DNA of 64,000 nt from Zygnema cylindricum (Eukaryota > Streptophyta > Zygnematophyceae > Zygnematales > Zygnemataceae), in contig JBBHKE010001578.1 in the NCBI GenBank assembly GCA_037447655.1, positions 1-64,000 of the forward strand. The letters are read 5' to 3'. Shown here piece by piece: positions 21,201 to 31,809 of this stretch. The position numbers and the translations under genes were made by a program. Positions within the stretch are counted from its first letter, which is position 1. The number at the start of each line of letters is the position of its first letter. The notes under the pieces were generated by a model. That model was not told the DNA's origin, did no database searches, and saw only the letters and a list, made by a program, of their open reading frames with translations.

Positions 21201-21297
21201 TTGGACGCCTCCATAAAAGACGACTATGGAATGCGTCAGATACTTCGCCTTCACCGATTGTAATTCAATCAGATCGTACAATTTTGATCGTGGAATC
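18286..21297 (-). pseudogene. Family B copia pol, left copy (RNase H, RT, integrase)
   Basis: This is a minus-strand Ty1/copia polyprotein in several frames. RNase H (18286-19053) keeps YCDADWGGD and SYTESEYMS. RT (19066-19843) keeps KSLYGLKQ, YVYVDDFLMIS and YILGIEV, with the N-terminal IDAKWIFKTKTSATG and KARLVCKGFQQVEGVDYSETFAPV block. Integrase (about 19973-20900) keeps VRSDNGGKF and SNGIAEPKNRTL, in which the catalytic Glu region reads AEP rather than AER. A stop or frame change occurs at the RNase H/RT border (about 19054-19065) and others in integrase. The sequence ends abruptly at 21297 in the pre-integrase region, exactly where the A1 LTR begins. The segment 19545-21297 is present again at 27728-29505. 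Confidence 0.85.
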
Positions 21298-22351
21298 TGA
21301 AACTCTGAGACCTCCATAAGTCCTCAAAGTGGACAGCTTCCAACAAGCCTCTAGGATAACCCTGACCCCTTTGTGTTTCAGCAAAAACAATTGCCACCCT
21401 GGCAGACAATAACTCTGACCACCTTCACCCCTGTAAAGACAAGACTCCTCTGAGTCGATAGCAAAAAGAATCTCTGAATTTGCTCCCCTGAGCAGTAAGT
21501 TATGGAGGGTCAAAGTTGACCTTTTGTACAGAAGCTCTCTGGGAGAGAGGGTCCTATCTCCTAATTTTTCTAAGTCCTATCTCTCTCACAAACTCTATCT
21601 ACTGATGTACGGAGCCAATCAGATTACAGTTCCGTACACAAAAGTACAGCTGCCGGTGTACTTTATGTACGGACACTGTACGACATGGCCTAAATGTCGA
21701 CACGTGGTATGTCCGGATTCGCTCCGTTAATCCTCGGAGATGCCGCGATCCAATGTCATTCCGCCACGTGTCATCCGATGTGGGGATGACCAAAAACCGC
21801 CGAAATCCTCTTCCGGGTTCTCGGCGTTAATTCCGGCTGTCCGATTAAATTCACATTTAATCGAAGCCGTAATAAATACATGCGCGGTATTTGTTTCATT
21901 AAAGAAATAAATGCGCGGTATTGGTTTTTTATTCGTACCGTAATCCATACTTTTACATTACTGGATCTATGTTTCCTCTAAAAAGTTACAGTTAAATGAA
22001 TTATCCTACCTGATAATGTTTTATTAATTATCAAACCATATAGTACGTAGCACTAGTTAAAGACTTAACGGCTAAGGCTACCAGCTACTGGCCGTCTGTC
22101 GTCTGGTAGGTACCAGGATCAAATCCTGTGGCCGGCACATACCTTTTAGTAAACAAACCCCTAACTAATATAAATTTCTCGTAAACCTCTGGATAGCCTA
22201 GCTAGCCATGGCTCTAGCTCCCTCTCCAATTTCTTAGTGACAGCGACAAGTTTGAGAGTTAGAGAGAGAAGTTAGAGGTAGACTGCCTCGGCTTCTTTCT
22301 ATATTTCTATTTAGACCTAGAAAATACTAATAAAACCATTAGTTTCTACAC
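21298..22351 (-). mobile_element. Family A LTR (alpha type), 3' LTR of A1
   Basis: On the plus strand it runs from TGAAACTCTGAGACCTCC to GTTTCTACA. It belongs with the alpha LTRs at 49954-51103 and 39394-40574 and differs from the LTR at the other end of A1 (26688-27727), whose first 25 bp are unrelated in detail. The mismatch suggests recombination. Confidence 0.8.
22060..22147 (+). promoter_or_regulatory. tRNA-like module in family A LTR (copy 3)
   Basis: An A-box-like TAACGGCTAAGGCTA is followed by CAGGATCAAATCCTG, a self-complementary T-arm-like hairpin, and then TTTT at 22144-22147. It is antisense to the LTR. Confidence 0.5.
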
Positions 22352-22363
22352 TCCCCTTATTTT
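22352..22363 (-). other. Polypurine tract of A1
   Basis: The minus strand reads AAAATAAGGGGAG against the LTR start TGTAGAAAC. The same arrangement is seen in A3. Confidence 0.65.
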
Positions 22364-25300
22364 CTAGTCAATCTTTAATTTCAGACCACACTTCTCCCTG
22401 CAAAAAATTAGCTTAGGGGAAGGCACAGGTTTGGTCATCATATCTGCTACCATCTCACTATCTGGTCTGTACTCTAAACTGATTATTTTGTTTTCTACTT
22501 TCTCTCTAACAAAGCTGAGTCTGATGTCCATGTGTTTGGCTTTAAAATGGTGTTTAGGATTGGCAGAAATAGCGATTGCTGCCTGATTATCACAAAATAT
22601 TTTCTGCACACCACTCTTAAGGTGACCAAGCTCACCAAGCAAAGACTTGACCCACATCAATTCTTTTACAGCAGAGCAAGAGGCCATATACTCAGCCTCC
22701 ATGGTGGACTGAGCAATAACCTTTTGCTGTTTGCTACTCCAACAGCAAGCCCCATCACCCACATATAATACATATCCAGAAGTGCATCTTCTCATAGGTG
22801 CATCCCCATAACTGACGTCACTCCAAGTGGTGATATCAGTGTGCTCCCCTCCCAAATGCAACCATAAGTCTCTAGTTCCAACCAGATATCTCATGACTCT
22901 CTTGGCTGCCTCCCAGTCTCTCTTCCTAGGATCATTAAGACTCCTACTGAGTACTCCAACTGTTGCCGCTATGTCCGGCCTGGTACAGTTCATAAAATGG
23001 ATTAAGCTTCCTACGACCTGTCTATAAGGGATAGACTTCATGAACTCTCTCTCCTCTGGACTCATGTGATCGTCTAAGATCATCACTCCTTCTTCTACAC
23101 TCCCATCACTTACTTTTTTCAAGTCCATGGGAATGGTACAACTGTTAGCATTTTCCATCTGGAATTTTTCAAGCATATTACCTATTGCTTCTTTCTGAGT
23201 AAGTCTGATAATCTTCTTCCCCCTATCTCTCTCCATTTTGATCCCCAAAATATATTTTGCCTCCCCTAAATCCTTCATATCAAATATGCCCCTAAGATCT
23301 TTCTTTAGCTTATTGATTTTCTCCAAAGACTTACTTAACACAAGCAGATCATCCACATAAATTGCAATAAAAATGACACCATTCTCATCTTCAAACATAT
23401 AGATAGAATGGTCAGAGCTGATCCGGATGTTTCCTAGATCCGTGAGAAACTCATCTAGTTACTTATTCCACTGTCGGGGAGCCTATTTCATTCCATATAA
23501 GGACTTTATGAGCCTGTAGACTTTGCTCTCTTCTCCTTCTTCCACAAACCCCTCGGGTTGCCTCATAAAAATTTCTTCCTCTAACTCACCATTAAGAAAA
23601 GCAGTCTTAATGTCCATCTGGTGTATTTCCATGTCTTCCGCTGCGGCCAGACTGAGGAGAATCCTTACCGATGGGAACCGGAAAACAGGAGCAAAGGTCT
23701 CCTCATAGTCAATCCCCTCTTTTTGGGTGAACCCCTTTGCTACCAATCGAGCCTTATACCTCTCAATTGTATTATTTGGGTTCAGTTTTTATTTAAATAC
23801 CCATTTACATCCAATAGGTTTTCTGTATGGAGGACAATCCGCTAGTTCCCAAGTAATTGCTTCCATGATAGAAGCCATCTCATCATTTATGGCTCTAATC
23901 CATCTTTCTTTCTCTGGACTATTCACTGCCTCTAAGTAAGACTGAGGCTCATCTGGGTGAGATAGCTTAGTTACCTTATGGGCAGCTTGTTTTTCCTGTA
24001 TCCTTTTGCTGCTCCTCTTTCCTCCCTCAAACTCCGAAGCAGGAATGGATGGAAGTCTTGGATTTCTTCTCACTGTCTCATCGACTCCCCTGTCCATGAA
24101 AACTGGTTCTTGTCCCGCTTCTTCTATCTCCTCAAAGTCTATAGGAGCATGTGAGGTTTCCGGTGAGTCTCTAGTATCTTCGATCTCCCCTGAATCTGTA
24201 ATCACGGTTTCACTCATGTCCCTTTCGGGAACGACCAAATTCTCATCACTTTCGGACTCAAATGTGATCCTTATCTTCTTTGTATATTTGAAGGGGTCAA
24301 ATGAATTCCCTTCATCCATGACAACTAAGTGTTTGACCAGAATGATATCTTTCTTTGCTAAGTCATAGACTCTATATCCCTTAACATCCTCATCATATCC
24401 CACAAAGTATCCAGGTTTTCCCTTAGCATCTAGTTTCCAGTTTTTCCTATCCGTGTCAAGATTGTAAACTTGGCTACAAAATACTTTAAGGTGTGAGATA
24501 TCTCATTTCCTTCCAACCCATCTCTCATAAGGTGTCACTCCCTTTATAGCTGAGGTAAGGACTCTATTTTTAATGTAGTTGGCACAGTTCATTGCTTCTG
24601 CCCAAAATCTCTTTCCTATTTTCTTGTCTGCCAACATACTGCGCACACTATCTCCTAGTGTTCGATTCAACCTCTCAGCTACCCCATTTTGTTCCGGGTT
24701 ATATGGTACAGTTTTCTAGTGCTGCACTCCCTCATCTCTCATATATTCCTCAAACTCGTTAGAGGTATATTCCCCCCAATTATCACTTCTTATCCTCTTA
24801 ATGGGGGTTTCATGCAACTTCTCCCTCCAAGCTTTATATTCTTTGAAGTAAGTTGATGCTTCAGACTTTGTTTTGAGAAAGTAGACTCTATAGTATCTAG
24901 ACCAGTCATCAGTTATTGTCATCATAAACCTCTTTCCTCCAACCGAAGGTACTTTTGCAGGTCCCCAAATATCTGTGTGGACCAAATCTAACACTTTCTC
25001 ACCTCTATATGTGGCGTCTTTGGGAAAAGGAAGTCTGTGAGCCTTACCTTGAGCACAACCACTAGAATCATCCATCATTTCATTATCCTCAAACTGAATG
25101 CCATCTACTACCTCAAGCTTTTTCATTTCCCTCAACCTATCAAAATGCACATGCCCCAACCGCTTATGCCAAATCATCACCTTAGGAACACCAACATAAT
25201 AAGCATTCTTCTTTTCATTACTCAGGTTAAGCCTAAACATTCCTTGGCTACCTTTATCTGGTGTGAAGTAAACTTCATTCCCATACTTAGCTGTAAAGAC

Positions 25301-26707
25301 TCCCTTTTTGGTGAAAGTATCAAACTCTTTGTCATCTAACACAGACGTAGAGACAAGATTTTTACTCAGCAGAGGAATGTAAAGTACATCTGAGAATGTA
25401 AGTATAGAAGTCTTACCCTCCACTAAGACTTTTAGCTCTATTGATCCCACTAGATCTGTAGTAACCACTCTCCCATCCCCATACTCTATCTCTACAGTAA
25501 GAATCTTTCTTAACTTAGTGAAAAGTTCTTTATCACGACACATATGCATGGATGCACCTGAGTCGATGATCCATCCTTCCGGTGGAGCTTCCCGAATTGC
25601 TCCAAGGGCACACTTCTGCCTCCGAGGGATCTCCTTCTCCTCCAGACTCTCGTAAAGAAGAAGCTCCCCATCCTCCTCAGAGGACTCATCCTCGGTTTCT
25701 CCTGACACTTTTGTAACCACAAGTGCCTTTTTCTTCCCTCCGGAAGAACCTCCTCCACGGTTCTCTAGGAGCCTGAGCTCTGATAGCTTGACACAATCTG
25801 CGATAAAGTGTCCCGGCTTTTTGCAATAATGACAAACACCCTTTGGGGGCCTATGTCCACCAGAATGATCTCTTTCCCCTCTATAAGGTTTCTTCGGGTC
25901 CTTCCCCCATCGGTCCCCTCCTGCTGCTAGAGCTTGAATGCTCTTTCCTCCTCTCCTAATCTCCATTGTGTTTTCCTGCACAAGTATCATCCTGACTACT
26001 GTGTTCCATTTCCATGAACTATCACGCATTCCCTGTACTCGGTACACTATGTTTTCAAACTCATCTGGTAATTTCATGATAAGGGTGTTAACTTGCATTT
26101 TCATTGTACCTGTCCACCCGGCACTTTCCATTTCTATATACAAACAACAAAGATCATTACAGTAATCTAACATCTTTCCTCCTTTGTAAGTGTAACTTAA
26201 TAGCTTTTGCTCAGCCAACTGGAGCTCCTAAATAGTTAGAGCTCTATAAATCTCCACTAAACTCTCCCACAACTCCTCGGCCTTGTAAATGTGAAGATGA
26301 GGAGTGGCCAAACCTTGAGTGAGGTGCCTCAGAATGAAGTTCTTGGCAGCCATGTTTACATCCTCCCACATTTGAGAAACGTTATCCACGGTTTTCACGG
26401 TCGCCGCTCGCGATACTGTGGCAATAAGAGTGAGGGGTTTCTCCTTCCTTTTTTCCTTTTCGGACACACTGCTGTCCCCATCATCTGCCTCCTCCACTAA
26501 GGCAGCCGTTGTTGCAGAAAACCTTACTCCCCCAAATCCTGGTGGAGTTCCCGAAGGTGGACGTTTCACTTGTCCATTGACGATACCCCAGTATCGTTTT
26601 TCACACAAAGCTCCCATCATCATGGCTTCCCAATAGATGAACCCGGATCCATTGAAGGTGGGCACCCTAGAGGGTGGGCCCACAACCTGCAATTCTGTGT
26701 CCTCCAA
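22364..26707 (-). pseudogene. Copia element A1 gag-pol polyprotein (nearly complete)
   Basis: All Ty1/copia domains are present in order on the minus strand. Gag spans 26707-25800, with YWEAMMMGALCEKRYWGI and a CX2CX4HX4C knuckle (CHYCKKPGHFIADC, about 25798-25838). Protease has WIIDSGASMHMC (about 25541-25572). The pre-integrase block is WHKRLGHVHFDRL. Integrase keeps HTDIWGP, SDNWGEY and NGVAERLNRTL, so the D,D,E triad survives. RT has KARLVAKGFTQKEGIDYEETFAPV and IAIYVDDLLVLS (about 23349-23361). RNase H has STMEAEYMAS and CDNQAAIAIS. About six in-frame stops break the frame: one in gag, two in integrase (TAG and TGA) and three in RT. The expected ATG near the LTR end is TTG here, whereas A2 keeps ATG. 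It would have encoded the whole replication machinery. Confidence 0.9.
26675..26687 (-). other. Half-tRNA-iMet primer binding site (A1)
   Basis: On the minus strand GGTTGTGGGCCCA abuts the LTR end TTGCA. It matches 12 of 13 bases of the anticodon-arm complement of initiator tRNA-Met and is in the gag frame (QVVGPP). Confidence 0.7.
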
Positions 26708-27727
26708 TGGACTACAGAATACAGGAAGCCTCTAGATAGTATTTAACTAACCCACTTTAAGCCACGACCACTTCTGCCCAAGAAGGCAAATTGACGATTT
26801 GAATGCATCCCTGTGCAGCGTGGACTTCCCTGAGTTGGTAGCAAAAAGAATCACTAAAAACAGCCAACTAGCCGATAAGTTATGAGGCAGTAAAAATGCC
26901 AATTTGTACAAACTCTCAAAGGGAGAGGTGAGTACCTACCAAAATTTTCTAAGTCCTGATTCTCTCTAATTACTCCTATCTACTGAAGTACGGACCAATC
27001 AGATTACTGTATCGTACACAAAAAGTACTACTGCTGTTGTACCTTTTGTACGGCCTATGTACGACAAGGCTATTAAGTGGACGCGTGTCCGCTTTTCACT
27101 CGTCCGTACGTTCCTCGGAATTCCTATGACCGAATGTCATCTCTCCACGTGGCTCCAGGTCATGCCACGTCACAAAACGCCAAAGTGACCACTCCGGGAT
27201 TTCGGCGATGATGTGCGCCGTTGGATTTTATTCGAAACGCAATCTTAGTCGTAATAAATACTTGCGCGATATTTTTTATGATGTCGAAATAAAATGCGTG
27301 GTATCCGTTTTGAATTAGCGTCGTACGACGTACTTTATATAACTGAATCTATGTACGCTGTATACAGTTCTAGTTAAATGAATTTTATCCACTCGAACTA
27401 AATATATATCTATCACATACCATAGCACTTAGCATTGGTCCTAGTCTATTAGGATAAAGCTGACCGTTACCGGTCAACTTGACGAACCGCAGGTACCAGG
27501 ATCAAATCTCTGGTCCGTCAAGTATATTTTTAGTAACCTACTAAAAAATAGTTGTCTGTTGAACTAAGGCAGCCATGGATCAACCTCTCTCTCTTACCTT
27601 CAGTGACTACAACAAGTATAGGGGCTAGAGAGCGGAGGTGGAGGCAGGCTGTCCGTCTTTTTTCTTTTCCTTTTATAAAAACATATTTAAACCTAGAAAA
27701 TACTCTAGAAATCTATAAATTTCAACA
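26688..27727 (-). mobile_element. Family A LTR (beta type), 5' LTR of A1
   Basis: On the plus strand it runs from TGCAATTCTGTGTCC to AATTTCAACA (1040 bp). It is most like the A2 LTRs (36743-38892 and 44436-45429), not the 3' LTR of its own element. Its right flank AACTT does not match the left flank of A1 (GAATC), so there is no target duplication. Confidence 0.8.
27452..27531 (+). promoter_or_regulatory. tRNA-like module in family A LTR (copy 4)
   Basis: It contains GGATAAAGCTGACCG, then CTTGACG, a CCAGGATCAAAT B-box-like arm, CGTCAAG, and TTTTT at 27527-27531. CTTGACG and CGTCAAG pair. It is antisense to the LTR. Confidence 0.5.
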
Positions 27728-29640
27728 AACTTAACAACCGGAGCATAAGTTTTTGGAATAATCAATCCCCTCTACTTGTTGAAAGCCTTTGCACACCAAT
27801 CTAGCTTTATATTTTATTATCTCCCCCGTAGCACTAGTTTTTGTTTTAAATATCCATTTGGCATTAATCGCATTCTTCCCCTTCGATAAACTCACCTCGT
27901 CAAAAGTTTTGTTATCGCTAATTGATTTTAATTCTCTCTCCCACGCCGGTTTCCACTTATCCTTCCAATCCATAGAACTTCGTGCCTCGACGTAAGATTG
28001 GGGATCGCCGGGCATATTCTCGGTCAATGATTGCTACAAAATTTATGCCTCACCAGAGGCCGCCGAAATAAAATAATTGGAATTTTCGACACTTCCACCT
28101 TTGTGATCAAATGATAACCGATCCGGCTACTTCCCCCTCTTCTCACGTTGACTTCTTCGTAATGGAACCTCATTTTCTTTTTCGTTTGCGGATTTTTCAA
28201 TTTGGGTTTCTTCCCCGTGGAAAGAAGCACTCGGAGATTTAGAACTTTTAGATCGGCGAGTGTCCAAAGACATTTGAGATTTTTCACTTCGGATCTCGTC
28301 AAAATTAATTATCTACGGATGAGTTTCGGAATTAGCTTTCCCCCTCTTAATATTGACCACCGGATCCGCCTCATATTCGGAATCTGAATCATTAAGATGA
28401 GGAAAAGAGAGAGATTCATTCACTTCAAGAAAATCATGATAAGTAGAGAATTTTTCGGAACGAGAAATAGCAACTTTAAGATCCTCATGGAAATTCACAT
28501 TACGACTCTTTTCAATTAGATGACGAATCGGATCATAAACCCGATATGAACTCCCTTTGGACCTATACCCCACAAAGATTCCCGACCAACTACGAGAAGA
28601 AAATTTACCTCGACGTTTTACCGATTCGATGTACACCGTCGCACGGCACCCCCAAATTCGCAAATGATGTAATGCGGGTTTTCGACCATACCAAAATTCA
28701 TGAGGAGTCTTGTTGCCCGAAATAGAGGTGATTCGACGATTGCAAATATAATTGGCCGTTAGGATTGCATCTCCCCATAAATACTCCTTCCTCCCCGATC
28801 CATGAATCATCGAGCGCACCATTTCTTGAAGAGTTCGATATTTGCGCTCGGCAATTCCATTCGACTCCTGTGAGTACGATGCCGTAAATTCTTGTCCGAT
28901 TCAACATTTCTTGCAATAAGGATCAAACGCCTTAAATTCCCCGCCGTTATCGGATCGAACCGCCTTTAATTTCCGTTCACATTGTCGTTCAACCATAACA
29001 TGCCACTCCTCGAATTTTACGGATGCATCGGATTTATTTTTGAGAAGGTATACCCATGTGAACCTTGAGTAATCGTCCACAATTACCATTATATATTTGT
29101 TTCCTCCTAAACTCTCAAGTTTAACATCGCCACATAAATCCACGTGTACCTTTTCAAGTGGGTGAGTTGACCGAAAGTCCGAGTCTTTGGTAGGATGCGG
29201 TTTTCGGATCTGACGACCTTGACTGCAGCCGGTACAACCGTTGACTTTTTCGCCTGACGTCAGATCTAATCCGCGCGTGCAACCGGCCTTAATCATACGC
29301 TTTAGATTTTTCTCTGACGTATGGCACATTCAGTGATGCCATAGCGTCAGATCTCCCTTGATTTCTACGATATGACCAATGATGCCGTAATCATGACGTT
29401 TTGACTTTGGACGCCTCCATAAAATACCACTATGGAATGCGTTAAATACTTCGCCTTCATCGATTGTAATTCCATGAGATCGTACGATTTTGATCGTGGA
29501 ATCCCCCAGAGCGTACACGCTTGCGCCAGCTCGCTGGATCTGCGGCAAGCTCAAAAGATTTGCGGAGCCGCCCGGAATATAAAGTATGTTCAACAGCTGG
29601 ATTTTGGAGATTCGCTCAGATCCATTTGGATCTAGCGAAA
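27728..29640 (-). pseudogene. Family B copia pol, right copy (RT start, integrase, pre-integrase)
   Basis: The RT N-terminus (27731-28027: WIFKTKTSATGEIIKYKARL) is cut off exactly at the A1 LTR. Integrase (28313-29329) keeps the zinc-binding region (MCHTSEKNLKRM, CTGCSQG) and the catalytic blocks KVHVDLCGD, VRSDNGGEF and NGIAERKYRTL. Frame breaks occur near 28902, 28305 and 28027. This block repeats 19545-21297 at roughly 88-90 percent identity by eye. It keeps integrase residues that the left copy has lost. Confidence 0.85.
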
Positions 29641-31296
29641 TTAAATCAAGGCGTACGGTACAAACTGTACTGACATTAATTGTTTGACCATAGCGACAGT
29701 TATTCTTTTCGGAACGGTCAAGGCGCGCATCTCATCAAAAAGTGTGTAGCCCGTACAAACGTGATGCAAGGCTCCGGAATCAATGATCCGCTCCTTGTCG
29801 TTTTGCGCTTCAAAGTTTGGAGGTTCGTCGTTGACACTTAGCGTGGAAAACGTAATCGGTCCTTCTTCATTCTCATCATTTTCCCCGACGAAGTGTCCAT
29901 GGCCGCCGAATCGGCCGCCACGTCCACCGCGCCCCCCTCTATCAAATCGGCCACCGCCGCGACCTCCAAATCTACCACTACCGCCGCCGAGGCCGCCGCC
30001 GACGTCGCCTTTCGCGTAACATTGATGACTAATATGTCCCCACTTCCCGCAATAATGACATTGTTTTTCTTTGTCTGAGCAAGAGGAGGACATGTGGCCA
30101 GCTTTATTGCATCGAAAACAAGTGATAGTAGGTTGATCGGGAAAATTTCCCCTCCTTTCGGTGCTCTTTCCCCTTCCCCTAGATCCGCCTCCTCTTCCCC
30201 TTCGCCCTCTTCCCCCACGGAGATAATTTAGATCTGCGGGTTCTTGGAAAGCTGCATTTAAAGATCCACCCGAGGCCGAAGCTTTAGGAGGACATCCGCG
30301 ATTTCTCTTTGTTGTCTTGAGGTAGTTAACAAGAAACTCATAACTCGGATTTGTTTGTGCCCAAAGAATCTCCTTGAGTTAAGTGAGATTGTTGGGTAAA
30401 GCATTGATGAGACCGATTACTTTATCCTCTTCGATAATAGTCCGGCGCGTATTAGAGAGTTGCTCCACAATAATATTGTATCGCTTGATCGCATCATCAA
30501 TCCATTTGTTAGACTTTATCTTAAATTGGATGAAGTCCGTGTAGGCATATTGCCCCTTGTTTTGGAGTCCCTTCTCAAAATGGCCTTCGAGCGCCTTCCA
30601 ACATTCATGCGCCGTATCTCGGGTAAAGAAATGATCATGCACTGATGAGGTACAAGATTGCATGAGACCGGTGATTGCGGAAAGATATTTTTTTTTCCAA
30701 AGGCGGGGAGCCTTTGGATCGTCGTTCGGCATTTTCTCCTCTCCGTTCACGATCTTCCAAAGGTGACGAAGAATAAGTTGTGCCTTAATATATTTCTTCC
30801 ATATTTGGTAGTAAGATCTGTTAAAGAGGACGATCTTCCCCGGCATGGAAGGGATTGGTAACTCGTCATCGGATTCATATTCAAGATCCGAGTCGTTCTT
30901 GATCACAAACTTTCCCTTTCGGAGAGCCTCTCTCAAAATGTCATCATTCTCGACCCCTCCATCCGAAGCCACCTCAAAAGCATTCAAGATCGGATCCTCC
31001 TCCTCCACTTTAAACTTCCTCTTTCGATTGGCATCCGTGATCCGTTGATCTACTAGAGTGAGAAAGCCGTCAAACAACTCATTGAGACGATCTTCGGTCA
31101 AAACCACCCCTTCTTGTTTCTCTTCCTCTCCTTTTGGAAGTGGGTTGGAGGGAGACCCCTTTTCAAAAGTCTCTTCTCCGAAGCCGAAATCTTTCACACT
31201 CTGATCTGGAGATGAATCGGCCAGATCCGGTAGATCCAGATTAGGAGCCGCAATGGGAGAAGGTGTGGATGAGGACTTCTTCTTCTTTCCCCCCAT
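29641..31296 (-). pseudogene. Family B copia gag-protease
   Basis: The start is taken as the ATG at 31294-31296 (MGGKKKKSSSTPS), downstream of the primer site. The UBN2-type gag core (YYQIWKKYIKAQLIL, LMQSCTSSVHDHFF, CWKALEGHFEKG) runs to a TAA at 30379. The same frame continues through an RGG-rich segment to two CX2CX4HX4C zinc knuckles (CFRCNKAGHMSSSC and CHYCGKWGHISHQC, about 30020-30115). A Gly/Arg/Phe-rich tract and the protease motif RIIDSGALHHVC (about 29785) follow. One stop in gag and others after 29641 disable it. The RGG tract suggests nucleic-acid binding. Confidence 0.85.
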
Positions 31297-31341
31297 GGCG
31301 GCAAGACTTGCCACCTTGAGAACTCTTAATGGAGCAAGCTA

Positions 31342-31353
31342 GCTCCGATACCA
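31342..31353 (-). other. Primer binding site, 3' end of tRNA-iMet (family B)
   Basis: On the minus strand TGGTATCGGAGC lies two bases after the LTR end (CTTACA). It differs by one base from the standard TGGTATCAGAGC. It contrasts with the half-tRNA sites of families A, D and E. Confidence 0.85.
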
Positions 31354-31355
31354 CT

Positions 31356-31809
31356 TGTAAGGATCGATACACAAAAGAATAGAAGAAAGATAGGATATGA
31401 TGCGGAAGCAAGAGACATCAAGGAGAAGACACTCAAGCAAAAGACAAATATATTTCACCAGAAGTTTTCCCCTTACAAAAGATAAAATTTCCCCCAAACG
31501 ACTGAGTCCTAAATGCTCTCATATGAAACAAGCAAGTACTGCAAGGCACAAATGAATCGCGCGACGTACAACAGTACGCGCGCGAACCAATCACAACAAA
31601 ATACTGCCTAAATAATATAAAGTACGCGGTACTGTACAAAAACAACATACGGTGGTACTAAACAAAAGCGTGTCGTACAAACCAAACGAAATAAAACCAA
31701 ACTATATCAAACAAATTGCAACACGCCACACAAATCACACGCTAACTAAATAATATATATATTACGACGCTCAAAAGAACTAAGACGCCGTTTCACAAAG
31801 AACGTAACA
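31356..31809 (-). mobile_element. Family B copia 5' LTR
   Basis: On the plus strand it runs from TGTAAGGATCGATACAC to GAACGTAACA (454 bp). It is about 90 percent identical by eye to 17862-18258 and carries an extra segment of about 57 bp at around 31510-31570. Confidence 0.85.

Noticed and set aside
29783-30078. Plus-strand Pro/Arg-rich and Ala/Ser/Thr-rich ORFs
   Set aside because: These are shadows of the RGG-rich gag of family B on the opposite strand.
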